A DNA stretch of 64,000 bases, taken from the NCBI GenBank assembly GCA_029379385.1, contig CM055611.1, positions 12,966,062-13,030,061 of the forward strand, read 5' to 3'. This document shows positions 21,827 to 34,615 of this stretch, in pieces. This DNA is from Quillaja saponaria. Lineage: Eukaryota; Streptophyta; Magnoliopsida; Fabales; Quillajaceae. The stretch's first letter is position 1. Every line of letters begins with the position of its first letter. A program made the translations under genes and the position numbers. The notes below the pieces were generated by a model. The model was not told the DNA's origin, made no database searches, and saw only the letters and a program-made list of their open reading frames with translations.

Positions 21827-22419
21827 TCAATTTAAGCCTTCTCTCCCAATCGAAAAAACCCAAGCCATTATGGCTTGAAACCCATGATGAGATGATCTTT
21901 TCACTTCGACCACTGGACCTCTAAGAAAGTTCTCATAGACATAAGAAACATTTTGATCTTTGTTTTCCACTTTCATGCCAAAATTCTGAAAGCAATCGAC
22001 CACTTCTGGGACTGGTAAATAGCTGAATATTATAGGTATGAATTCTTGTATATTGAGTAGTTTCATTGCATAGGACTTCCAAAGTGGTGGAATTGTTGTA
22101 TTTTCCTTCAATATATCAACGGTAGAGATGTGATTGACTTCCATTGTGGAATCAATTGAAGCTGAAAATTCCAAGAAGACTGATTTCTTCAATTCTATGC
22201 AGTCACTAACTTTTTCTTTGATTGTGCCTTGTAGCCTTTGGCTTGGCCCTTGCAATTCTCCATACCTAGGGTCTTTAGGATCTTGTAGCACCACCGGTGT
22301 TGGCCGTGCACTTTGAGCAACTGGTTCATGCACTTGTACTATTTTTGGATTCTGCAGGGGTGGATTGGTTAAGATAGGCAGCCTGACTGATTCTGGAGGA
22401 GGAGGATGACAGTTTTCGA
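21827..22419 (-). pseudogene. Second part of the gag-like frame
   Basis: Reading from the 41-bp repeat, ENCHPPPPESVRL continues without a break through VHEPVAQSARPTPVV to a stop at 21827. The open stretch is about 190 residues. The start is proline-rich, and the later part (MEVNHIST, then FIPIIFSYLPVPEVVDCF) has no domain I recognise. It appears to be the remaining internal coding part of a short non-autonomous element. Confidence 0.5.
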
Positions 22420-23084
22420 AGTATCTTAGTGCGTCTTAGTGCATCAACTCAGATTCTGGTAGTAACATTAACATGTGATTAACACTTCCAGTACGTAAAA
22501 TAACTAGATTATTTATTAGGGCATATGAGTGTCTAAGTGACTGAATTTTAACAACATAGAAGAGCTTTTGACTTTGGTTAACAGTGGCTTACATGTCTGT
22601 TTTAAGGTCATGTTCCTACTCTAACGATGGCATTAGATATTTTGAATTATTAATTGTAACTTGTATAATCACTTGAACTAAATAGGTCTAGAATCTAGAT
22701 ATTTGAGTACTGTGTGGAAATAAATAGCAAATAGAAATACTAGAAAAGAAAAGTTGGAAGAGAAAGAAAGAAAATGAAGGATGCTTCAACTGGAGGTTCC
22801 AATAGTGCCAGTATCAAGCAATACATAGGTAATGGATGACTTTTGTGATGGAAATACCATAGCAAGTTATTGTCATATTTGAAATTTGATTATTGATGAT
22901 GATTTCCTGAAATCGATATGTCATTGACTTTATTCTCATAATAATGCTAATTGGTAAAAGCATTGTGTTATTACTGACTTGAAACCAGTTCATTATGTCC
23001 ATATGCTATATCCTTACATGAATTAGATGGCTATTTCGAGTGCATGGTTTCAGATCAATTTAGGTGATACTGTTTATCCAAAAT
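22420..23084. other. Unassigned sequence left of the LTR nest
   Basis: No gene or element end was recognised. It may be an eroded part of the outermost LTR (see 23085-23192), but I could not align it. Confidence 0.4.
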
Positions 23085-23192
23085 GAAAGTATATTTATCA
23101 TTAGAGTTATTAGATTATAGCTAGGTTCGTGTAAGATTTTAGGTGAGCTTCAGTCAGTCTAGAGGACTTAGTTGGAGGTTGTGGTTTGAATT
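23085..23192 (+). repeat. Outermost LTR fragment, left part
   Basis: It aligns with the interior of the LTR at 25124-28895 (about 26690-26800). AGTTATTAGATTATAGCTAGG matches the AGCTATTGGACTAAGGCTA region, and both continue into AAGATTTT and a GGTTGTGGTTTGAATT-type word. It ends at the GAATT target duplication of the LTR inserted at 23193 and resumes at 34225. Confidence 0.7.
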
Positions 23193-25123
23193 TGTTATAA
23201 CTAGATAGTTAGCGTACATGCTAGAATGTGGGTATATAACTTACTGTGAATAAGTGAATATAAGTTTTGTGCAAATTAAAATTTAAAATAAATAAATATT
23301 AATATATATATATATATACATGTAATTAAAAATTTTATTTTCATGGTTAACTTGAGACTAGATTTCATTTTTTGTGTAGATTTTATTGTTAAGAGAATCT
23401 AAGGTGTGAATGTAATAAGTTGGTAAACAAGTGTAAGGCATATATATATATATATATATAGATATATATAAAAGTAAGAATAGGAATTGATCTCCACCAT
23501 TCACTGTTTCTAAAGCTATAACTTTTTGAATTTGACTTTTTTGTATTTTAGTTCTCTCCTCCTTGTTCTATCTGTATCGACTCTTTCTTCCTCTATTTTT
23601 TTTTTTTTTTTCGTAGCCTTGTTTTTCCGTTGTCATCTCCTTCCTTTCTTGAACTTTCCTTGAAATCTTTCTAGCCGAAGAGAAATTCTAAGCAAGCCGT
23701 GAGTGTGCAGCCTCCTTGTTTTCCAGAACCTTCCATAGCAGCCAACTCCTTCTATTTCCTTTTCCCCTGTTTGATCCACTACATCTGGAAGCTTTTCAAG
23801 CGTGCTTGGAATCTTCAAATTCCTGCTCCAGGCGAGTGGGTAATCTTCCTGAATTCCTCTTGTTTTGGCGCCAACTTGAGAGGTTTAGAATACTAACCAG
23901 TCTATATTATATAGGAGCTCAAGAAATAATTATGGGTATGTTTTTCAATTTTCTTCGTTCTTTATTGTTTTCCTGTTCACATGCTAATTAATATGATTCG
24001 CAATCTTTGAAAATGTTTGAACTTTTATTAGTTGTACAATTTTAAATTACTTAATGCCATCTCATAACTTATGATATTAAAACTCATATTGGAGTATGGG
24101 AATTGTTGGCTCTTTAGTATTGATACCTTTTTAGTTGTTGAACATTATGGTCATCCACCACAAAGGAGACGAGGAAAGATTCACTGTTCTTGCCCTTGGG
24201 AATAACAATTGAACTTCTTCCACCAGTAAACTCCTCCACTGTATTAAATCTGTTATGTGGTTTTGGGTTACTGTACAAGGCAAAGCAAGATGGTTCCGTA
24301 GTATTGGGAGGGAGGCAATGATATATGCCTTGTCGTCTTGTAAGGACTTGCTACTTCCATCATCCTAATTGTTGGTTTCATTTGATGTTGATAACTCATA
24401 ATTAAATTAGGATTTTGTTTGTTGTCTTATTATGTATAGATGGGTGCATCAATCTTGACTTGCTTCCTCACGTAAGATTACAATGTATTTCCATAAGTGC
24501 ACATAAAATATGTTAAAGGACGTAAGTTGCCAGAAGGTATTAATATTGGAAATTAATCTTGTATTACCTGGATGTCCAAAGCTTATGGAAATAATAGTAT
24601 GCTTCAAAAGACAATGAAATGATTGCTCAAGTAGTGGGTCATCCTATTTGGTGAAGTCAAATACGTGCTAGGTGATGCTTGACGGCTATGGATCAAAGAC
24701 CTAATTATTACGCTTTTTAGTTAAAATGAAGAGTAGTGGCAGCGGAAAAATTAGGAATGTGGAAGCTAGAGTGGTGATCAATGGAGGATTTAGTGTTGTT
24801 TTGTTATTAATTTCCATAATTCAAGATTGTAATAATCTTTAAATGGTTAATTTAACTTAAAAGATAATGTTAGAAGTATAGGAAATTAATTTTATGGATT
24901 AAGGTTAGTCATATTAGTTTCCTTAAGATGTTTGCTAAAATGCTTAAAAGAGAGCTAGATAACATCCTAAAGTTAATGTTTCAACTTGGTTTTATTAAAT
25001 TTGATTAAGTATGTAAGTAAAAATAAACATATACCCAAGGAGGTTATGAAATGCCTAAAGAAGTAAACTTTAACTAATTAATTGTACTAATATACACATC
25101 CAAATAATATATATGATACCTAT

Positions 25124-28100
25124 TGTTATAAGCCAATAGTTTAATTTACGTTTTAGGACATTTGTACGTAATTTATCATGGTTAAGTAAATAGAATTTTA
25201 TGTGAAGTAAAATTTAAGTAAGTGAACACTTATATATATAAGTAGAGATACATGTAAGGCAAGAAATAAATTTCACCATGTTATTGGAAGACTTGGAGCT
25301 TGATTTTATCTTGTGTGTATTTTTTTTTAGTTAAATACAAGTATAAATCAAGAAATTTAAATTAAACAAACTTTTACATAAATATATATGTATACATTCA
25401 AATCAAGAGACTTAATACACACCACACATTAATGTATTGACCATTGACTCTATCCACCTATCTACCTTGTTAGTCCAGTCATTCTCCATTCTTCCTAATG
25501 GTTCCTTTTATTTTCCTCCCCTGTTTTTCTGGCGAGTGTGAGGTATGATTTTCTTTGGCTGGCAGCTTGTACCACTTCCCTTCTTAGTCCAAGAAGCTTG
25601 CTCCTCCATGTGTGTGTGACCTTTTATGCTTGTTTGTGAGATGAAAAATCAATCAAGGAAAGCTACTAAAATAGGTGTAGTAACTAAGGAAAGCATATGC
25701 CTTGTTTTTAAGACATCATTCCTCCCTTTCTTAATCGTGAGGCTGCTCCTCTTTGCATCAGTCAAATCTCGTTCTTTTGCTGTTATCCAAGCCTTAAGTG
25801 ACCCTTGAAAGTGTGGTGTAACCAGCTATGGTTTTGTTTGCCTCTTGCAGCAGCCGATCTTGTCATTGTGCTGGCTTTTCATAGCCAACTTGCTTGGAGC
25901 TTCACAGGTTGCAAGGACAAAGGCAATAGCCTTTTCTTGCCACTTGGTCTGCATTGTAAAGAAGCTTAAATAATGATAGCAACAAAGGTTGATAATCCTA
26001 GGTGAACTGGTTTCTTACTTTAGTACTTGGTTTATTTGTATATTTTGGATAATTAAGGATTGGAATTAAAGCTGAGAGTGGTGAGCAAAACTTTAGAATC
26101 AAAGAATATATATAGAATGATTAGGTGGTTACTAGAACATGAATCCTTGGAATTCAAGAATGTTGATATTGAAATTATTTTTGATGAATTGTAAATAATT
26201 AATTTAACTTGAATTTAATATTGGAAATGTGAGAAATATGGAAGTAAGAAGTAGTGTTGAATTTCTTGGCATAGGTATATACATATGTACACCTACACCA
26301 ATGGAAAGAAATCATGCATTCAAGAAGTTTGATAAAATGCCTATAAGAAAACTAGTTATAACTTTTTGAGTAAAATTTGGTAGATTTAAGTCTTAGTGGT
26401 TAGCTATTGTTGAAACTTGAATAAAAAGTACCTAAACAAGAGTAGAAAATGGTTGGTTAATATTGTGGGTTAAGAAGTTAATGATAGTGGGTAGCGAGTT
26501 TGGGAAAAGGATGCTTAATTGTGAGGTGAAGTGTTAAAAGTGAGAATTGAATAGGTTTTGAAGGGATGCAGGGCATATTTCATAGATGACAGAAATCTTG
26601 TGTTTCAAATGCTTTTGGGGCTGAATTAAATTAAGAGTTCTAAAGAGAAAATGTAGCTTAGAGTCTAGAGAGGACACATGCAAAATTTTGTAACCTGGTT
26701 CCAAGTATATTGATAGTTAGAGCTATTGGACTAAGGCTATGCAAGATTTTTAGTGACCTTTAATCAATCCGGAGAACTGTTTCGAAGGTTATGATTCGAA
26801 TTAGCCTAGAACCTTTAAATAAAAGTTATTCTTAACATCTTGATAAATTAGACTGGAAAGTTTCGTAATTTATTTCCCAAGTACGAGAATTTAATAAGCA
26901 TCAGAATTACAGGTTAGCAACCAGAAATTTGGACAGTGCCCAATTTTTGTTCATGTGAAGAATTAAATAAGCTCAAGGCTGATTTTAAGAGAATTTTCTA
27001 AATAATAAAGGTAGCTAACATCCTAAAAATATTTTTTTATACTTGGTCTTATTAAATTTGGTTAAGTATGTAAGTGAAAATAAACATATATCCAAGGGCG
27101 TTATGAAAATGCATAGAATAAGTAAATTTTAGATAATTAATTGTACTAATATATATATCCAAATAATACATGTGATACCTATCTAGAAAGATATACTTGT
27201 CTATTAATAAATCCAATAAACAGAACTAGATTTTTTTTTTCCTAGAGAAAGTTATGTTCAATTAACTAAGGTAAGGTTAGAGTTGCCAAAATCTTGCATT
27301 TTTCTAAATTTGATGCAACTTCAAAGAATAAATTCTATTAATATATAAATCTAAAAGTTACAAATGATATACCATTATAAATCTACATGGGTTTAGTATT
27401 TAATAAATTTTACGAAACTGAATTTGGATTTTCCTAAAGGAAGATATGATTGTTAGAGTGAACAGGGATCCAAACCCCAAGTTTGGACAGTTTCAACATT
27501 TCTAACTCGCTAATATTTTTCCATATGTTATAATTGTTTCCTTCTACCTTAGGTATTGTCAAGACCTCTAAAATGTCTCTTCATTATCAACCTTACCACA
27601 AAAAGTACAATTTATAATACTTGACATGCAAATGCTTAATAGAAAACTTTCATAAAGAAACCTATGTAAGTTGATATATAAGCTTAGTAACTAAGAGATT
27701 ATAACAATAACGTTTATGAACTAAGTATTGTTTGAAAATATGAATTTCAGTTATGGATCCTAAAGTGAACTTGATGAAATGTGTTCACACAAGTGTAAGT
27801 GATGAACTAAATTGTTTACAGGTAAGTGGTTAATTATTACCTTATGGGGCTAGATTATTATGTGTATTTGAATAGATGTTATCTATGGAAAATAAGCAAG
27901 TGCAGTATTTTAATGATTTATTGGAATTATGTTGGTTTGATATATTGGTTGTGGTTGATAAGGCCAACAAAGTGAGATTTTTCTGAGAAATGATTTTTAT
28001 TTTCGAAACTAAGATCCAGGTGCACCTAAGATACTTTGATTTGAAATTCGAAGACATTCTAATTCTGATATATATTTTATAAAAATTTGAGTGCTCAGCC

Positions 28101-28895
28101 CTAGTGGGATGGATTATGTATGGAGATTAATCTATTGTGCGGGTGCGTAAATGTCCGATGAGGGGAGATATTGTTATGTGGTGCTGAGTTACTCGTTGGC
28201 CTATTGCTTGTTTTGTATGCTAGGATTGATATGTGATTCTATGAATCATGTAAGTTGTGAATTTATGACGATTACAAATATGTATGTGTATTTTGAATTA
28301 AATTATAATGTTATTATATATGTTATATTATTGTTGAATGATGCTAGTACTCTTTGGGTATGATTTTCTACTCATAGAGTTCGTAGGGCTCACCCTTTTT
28401 TTGTGGATATTTTTTTTACTAACAGGACCTCAAAGGAAGTTAACCACTAATACGAGGTTTGTTGAGGATTTGATGACAATGTATTCTATGGAATCTCATA
28501 CTTAAAGTCAAGAATGAAAGTTTGTAGTCACATTAAGACTTGGGGTGTCTAATTTTGTATGACATAATATTCTAGTATTTGTCTTGTTTATGGTGTGGAT
28601 GGAGCGGAGCTCCTTATTGTCTTTGTGTTATGGTTGTTCTGGTTGTGTAAGAACAAGAGTTTATAGGTTTGTATTTTAAGGCATTTTCCATATTGCAAGG
28701 AACCTCTACCGAAATTTTCAATAACTTGTGATTTGTTTCAATCAACAAAATTTTACTATTAACTTTTGTTTTATCAATTTTTAGTTTTATTCATTGGTTG
28801 GTTAAGAGTCATGGTTGTTTCTTTGTGTTTGAGTCAGGGTTACAGAGGCTTGGTTACCATTTCTCTAGCCAGTCATGCCTCCATGAATGGTGTGA
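25124..28895 (+). mobile_element. Solo LTR H2 (3.8 kb) nested in H1
   Basis: It starts TGTTATAAGCC and ends ATGAATGGTGTGA; the expected terminal CA is missing. CCTAT flanks it at 25119-25123 and 28896-28900. The host reads ATACCTAT, then CTAGAAAGATATACTTG after the insert. H2 contains the same ATACCTATCTAGAAAG word internally at about 27174, confirming that host and guest belong to one family. Conserved marks include GTGCACCTA, GAGTGCTCAGCCC and GGGATGGATTATGT. Confidence 0.82.
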
Positions 28896-29275
28896 CCTAT
28901 CTAGAAAGATATACTTGTCTATTAATAAATGTAACAAATGAAACTGGATTTCCTTTTTCCTAGAGAAAGTTATATTCAAATAACTATGGTAAGATCAAAG
29001 CTGCCAAAATCCTGCATCTGCAAAATTTGATGCAACTTCGAAAAATAAACTGTATTGAAATAGAAATATAAAATTTCAAATGATGTACTATTATAGAGCT
29101 ACATGTGTTTAGTATTTAATAAATTTTACAAAACTAGATTTGGAATTTCCTAAAGGAAGATATGACTATTAGAGTGAACACTGGTCCAAATTTTAAATTT
29201 GGACAATTTTAATATCTCTAACTAACTAGCGTTTTTTTTATCTTTCCTAATTGTTTCCTTTTATCTTATGCATTG

Positions 29276-32200
29276 TGTTATAACCCGATATTGTAACATT
29301 TGGAATAATGGATGTAATAATGTTGAGTTTGGGATAGTGTGAAAATTTTAGTTATAAATAATAATAAGTAAACAAATTAATCAAATAATCATAATACAAC
29401 CAAACATGTTTTAAGCCGATATTTTAGTGTGTTAAAATTTTATGTATAATTATTGATTAAAAGTAGATAAAATTATGATCACGTTAATTAAAGTGATGAG
29501 ATGATAAATACATATATATATTTATATATAACTCAAGTTTAAACCTACATCACACAATTATAGAAGTTTTTTTTGAAAACTCTAATTAAGTGTGAAATGG
29601 AAAGAAAATTAATTATATGATATATCTATATATAAATATAAATAACAAGAATACATGTATATCACAATTTTAAATTTCTTTGACTTGGACTCTTATCTTA
29701 TTTTGTCTCCTTTCCATTATTTAGTCCTTTCCTATTTCCTCCTTTTGGCAGACACGTGCCTTAGTGAAATTTTTCTGGTCTGTTTACTTTACTGTCTTAT
29801 GTCCTGTTTCTTGAAGTTTCTTGATTCCTCTCGGCAACTCCAGTAATATCCGAGAGCTTTGCATTCTTTTCTTGTTTTAGATGGATTTCAGCCCTCCTGC
29901 CGTGAGGATCCTTCCTCCAACCCCTGCCTACCTTGGATTCCCACAACTTCAATTCAGATTGAAGCCTCTACCTCTGCCTGACACTATGGCCATAGATTTA
30001 CTTTCCATAGTTCACCTTGCCAATATCCATCCTTTATTTGACAGAGAAATTTCCTCCCCTGTTTTTCCGTATATCCTCTTCTTTATAGCCATGTTTTGTT
30101 TGTCCTTTGAAGCTACTTCTTCGTTCCTTCTTGCTGTTCACCTTGTTTACCGTTGGATAACCATCACAATCATGAATGTTGTTCAACAGTTCAGCCATGG
30201 CAACCAACGATTTCCCCTATTGTAGCAGCAATCAAGTTGATTTCTTTCTCCTCTTACAGCAGCTCCACGCCAGCTTAGTTTTCAATTTGTTTGGGTGTTA
30301 TTTTAGCTGTTTTTGTTTCCTTCTATCAATAAGAATTCAGTCCAGCAGCCTTTTAGCAGGGAAGGTTCAGAACCTTTGGTGTCTATAAGATTATGGTTAA
30401 ATATGGTCTCACACCTTCATCTTTCACGTGAGGTTCTTTGCTTATTGGATTGTGCTGGAAGGGAAGGCTATAAGAAGGAAGGATATTTTGTCAAATGAAT
30501 ATTTTAACACAAGGGGATGTGTGAAAAAAGTGAAAGATTGAGTTTTTCAGGATCAGATTTGGAATGAGACAAGGTTGCAGAACTTGCAACATGAACTTGT
30601 AAACGGTCTACGTGAGGTATGTAAACTCTTATATATATTTTTTTTGATGGAAAAGAAAATTTGGAATTTGATGTTGATGTTGGAAATTAAGTAACATGAA
30701 AATTAATGAAATTGTGTTAACCTGTTTGGGGTATGTATAGATATAATATACCTACACATAAAACAAAAGAAATTATGTCTACAAGATGTTTGTGAAATTG
30801 CCAAGAAGAAAAGCAGGGTCAGATTTCGTAGGTCTGAGAAATCAAGTATTTCAGGAGCTTTCGGGACTAAATTAAATCAAGAGTTCAAAGGATGAAATGT
30901 AGCTTATAGTCTTGACATGTTGTTTACAAAATTTCGTAGTCTTATTCTAAGTATGTTGTTATTTATAGCTGTTAGACTCCGGCTAGGTCAGACAAGATTC
31001 GTACTGCCCGGTTTTTGGTTCATGTAAGAAATTGAGTAGGTTAATAACATATTCTAGGTAAAGTTTCTAAATAATAAAGATATATATACTTGTCTATTAA
31101 TAAACCCAACAAACGGAATCGGATTTCGTTTTTCCTAGAGAAATTTATGTTCAATTAACCAAGGTAAGGTCAAAGCTGTCAAAAATTCTGCGTGTTGTAG
31201 AATTTGTTACAACTTCAAACAATAAAATGTATTGATATACAAATCTAAAAATTATAAATGATATACCGTTATAAAGCTACATGTGTCTAGTATTTTATAA
31301 ATTTTACGAAACTGGATTTGAAATTTCCTAGGGAAAGATATGATCGTTAATGTGGACACTGGTCCAAACCCAAGTTTGGACAGTTTCAACGTTTATACCT
31401 CACTAAGTACTTTTTATTCTTTTTAATGATTTCTTCTACCCTATACTTTTTCAAGACATTTAAAATGTTTCATTATTATTAACCCTATCACATAAAGTCC
31501 AATTCATATTAATTGGCATATAATGGCTTGATAGAAAACTTTCATAAAGGAACCTATACAAGATAAGATATAAGCTTAGTAACTAAAAGATTATAGCAAT
31601 AACGTTTATGAACTAAATATTATTTGGGTATTTGGATTTCAGTTCTGGATTCTAATGAGGACCTAATAAGACACGTGGACGCAGATATGAGTGACGAATA
31701 GAATCGGTTTCAGGTGAGTGGTTAATTGCTGCCTTTAGGGGCTAGATTATTATGTGTGATTATATGTTTATTTGAATATGTGTGATATATGAAAAGTAAG
31801 CTAGTGAAGTATTTCAGTAATTTGCTTGAATAATGTTTGCTTGATATTGGTTACTGTGATGGACATTGATTGTGTTTGATAAGGGCCAATTCGTGAACAT
31901 TTTCTGGAAAATGATTTTCATTTCTAAAATTAAAAATCCAAGTGCACCTTGGATACTTTGATTTGAAATTATGAGAAATCTTGATTCTGATGAATATTTT
32001 CAAAAAGAATTGAGTGCTCAGCCCCAGTGGGATGTATTGTGTACGGAAAATTAATTTGGTATGCGGGCGCGTAAATGCTCGGTAGGGGGTGATATTAGTG
32101 TGCGGAGCTGGGTTACTCGTTGGCCCTTTGGTTGCTTTGTTTGATATCATTGCTCTGTTAAATTTGTGATCTTGTGTATCATGTAAATTGTGAATTTATG

Positions 32201-32833
32201 ACCGTTACAATGTATACGTGCAATGTGAATTAAGGTACAAATAATGTTACGCAATGTTATTACGTATATTATATGCTTGTGTTGTGTGATACTAGTACTC
32301 TTTGGGTACGATTTTTTACTCACTGAGTCCGTAGGACTCACCCCTTTCTTGTGGTTATTTTTTTAGTAGCAGAACTTGAAAAGAAGTTAACCGCTAATGC
32401 GAGGTTTTGCTAAGGATTTGACGACAAGGTATGTCTCAGAATCTCATACTTGTAGTCAATGATGAAAGTTTGCAGTCACATTATAATTGTGGGTGTCAAA
32501 TGTGGTATGACGTAAAATTGTAGTACTTATTTTGTTGATGATGTGAACGGAGCAGAGCTCCTTATAGGTCTTTGTATTATGTTGAGTAATAAAAGAGTTT
32601 ATAGGATTGTATTTTAAGGCATGTTCCATATTGTAAGGGACCTCTGCCGAAATTTTCAGTAAGTGTGGTTTGTTGTAATCAACTTACTTTTAATGTTAAT
32701 TTTTGTTTTTATAATTTCTTGGTTTTATTCATTGGTAAGTTAAGAGTCATGGTCGTTCTTTTATTTGAGTCAAGGTTACGGAGGTTCGGTTACCATTCCT
32801 CTAGCCAGTCATGCCTCTATAAGGGGTGTGACA
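29276..32833 (+). mobile_element. Solo LTR H3 (3.56 kb) nested in H1
   Basis: It starts TGTTATAACCCGATATTG and ends AAGGGGTGTGACA. The perfect 5-bp target duplication CATTG is at 29271-29275 and 32834-32838. After it the host resumes TCAAGACATCTAAAATGT, which matches H2 at about 27557. A long pyrimidine-rich zone (29680-30360) holds an open frame of 114 codons (29881-30225) with no family resemblance. Confidence 0.9.
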
Positions 32834-34224
32834 CATTGTCAAGACATCTAAAATGTATCTTCATTATCAATCGTACCACTTAAAGTACAATTCATACTAC
32901 TTGACATGTAATGACTTAATAGGAAATTTTCATAAAGAAACCTATATAAGTTGATATATAAACTTAGTAATTAAAATATTATAACAATAACGTTTGTAAA
33001 CCAAGCACTATTTGGAATTATGAATTTCAACTTCGTACCCTTCCGTGGGACTGATGACATACGTGAGCGCAAGAGGAAGTGACGAATAAGATTTATAAAC
33101 TGGTGAATGGTTAATTGTTGCATTTGGGGGCTAGATTATTATGTGTGATTATATGTGTATTTAAATAAATGTGCAAGTGCAATGTTTTAGTGAGTTATTT
33201 GAATTATGTTTGATGATTATGGTTGATAAGAGCCAACAAATTGAAATTTTTCTTAGAAATGATTTTATTTTCGGAATTGAGATCCAAGTGCACCTACCAT
33301 ATTCTGATGTGAAATCTTGAGATATTCTGATTTTGATAAATGTTTTTTTTTATTTTTAAATTAAGTGCTTAGCCCAGGTGGGATGGATTATGTAGGAAGA
33401 TTAATCTGTTGTGCAGGCACGTAAATGCTCGGTAGGGGATGATACTACTGTGCAGGGTTGGGTTACTTGTTGCTTGTTGCCCCTTTGTTTGCCTGTATGT
33501 TCTGATTGCATTACTTAGAATTGTGAACTTTGGATATATGGCTCGATATATATATGTTGTGAAACACGTGAATAGTGGCTTTATGAGACTTACAATTACG
33601 TGAGTGTGTTATTAATTTAAGATATGAATACTGTTACTTGAAATTAGATGATGACATATGTGCTTTGAGTGATGCTAATATCTTTTAGGTACGTTTTCCA
33701 CTCACGGAGTCCGTAAGACTCACCCTTCAATTTGTTTATTTATTTTTTTTAGTAACAGGATCTCAAGGAACATAAAGTACCAATACTGGGCGTTGCCAAG
33801 TGTTTGGCGACAAGGTATATTCGGAATCTCATACTTGAAGGCAAGGATAAAAGTTTGCAGTCACACTAGAACTGTGGGGTGTTTAATTTGGTATGATGTA
33901 AAAGTCTAGTTAGTTGTCTTGTTTATGATATGGACGAAGTGGAGCTCCTTGTTGTCTTTGTCTTGTTGTTGTGTAAAAACAGAAGTATATGTGGTTGTAT
34001 TTTGAGGCATGTTCTATATCTTTGAGAATTTCTGCCAAAATTTTCAATAAATTATTATTTATTTAAGTAAACGAGTTTTTACAGTTAAATCCAATTTCAT
34101 AAAAGTTGTATTTATGTATTGGTTTAGTCAAGAGTCATATATATTCAGTTGTGACAAAATCAAGGTTACGGAGGTTTGGTTATTCAATCCTCCAGCCAGT
34201 CATGCCTCCGTGGAGGATGTGACA

Positions 34225-34615
34225 GAATTAACCTAAGACCCCTGAATAATAATTGTTCCTAACATATCAAGGGACAATTCTAGAGCTGCGCATGTCTTAA
34301 TTTTATGATATGTGTATTTTAGAGGTGTTGACAGTCACTGTTTTAATTTTCAGGTCCTAACTGAACCTGTTTTGAGGTAACTGGGTTTGGAAGGTCTTAC
34401 ATGATGAATTAGGAGTGGGGTGCTAAACATAAATTATTCCTAACATCATGATAAACTAAACTGCAAAGTTTCATAATTTAATTCCCAAGTACGAGAATTT
34501 TACAAGCATTAGAATATGATTCTGACAACTAGAAATTTGTATGTTCCTTGTTTGTGTACGTGCAGGAATTTGAGTGAATTTCAGGCTAATTTGAGGAGAA
34601 GTTTCTAAAATTAAC
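34225..34615 (+). repeat. Outermost LTR fragment, right part
   Basis: Continues the LTR broken at 23192. AATTCCCAAGTACGAGAATTT and AACTAGAAATTTG align with H2 at about 26872-26935. It is truncated near 34615, where AT-rich unique sequence begins. Confidence 0.72.

Larger units (their letters stand above)
20924..22419 (-). mobile_element. Circularly permuted non-autonomous LTR element
   Basis: Read on the minus strand the order is: second part of gag, 3' region, polypurine tract, one LTR, primer-binding site, first part of gag. A perfect 41-bp direct repeat (20924-20964 and 22379-22419) closes both ends, and the gag frame continues across it (ENCHPPPPESVRL in both copies). So the unit equals a single-LTR circle of about 1455 bp opened inside gag, or the residue of a tandem LTR array. 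No protease, RT or integrase sequence is present. Confidence 0.75.
23193..34224 (+). mobile_element. Solo LTR H1 (about 3.7 kb) containing two nested solo LTRs
   Basis: It starts TGTTATAACTAGATAG and ends GGAGGATGTGACA. The 5-bp target duplication GAATT is perfect (23188-23192 and 34225-34229), and the flanks join into one continuous older LTR. Its own sequence is 23193-25123, 28901-29275 and 32839-34224. It has no gag, pol, primer site or polypurine tract, so only the LTR survived. Such long LTRs suggest a Ty3/gypsy lineage, but with no coding domain that is inference. Confidence 0.87.

Noticed and set aside
29881..30225. 114-codon open frame inside solo LTR H3
   Set aside because: It lies in a pyrimidine-rich part of a non-coding LTR, has no family resemblance, and the corresponding parts of the sister LTRs are not open in the same frame.
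23085..34615. CRISPR-like or satellite array
   Set aside because: The repeated blocks are long, few and bounded by 5-bp target duplications, so they are nested LTRs; the genome is also a plant.
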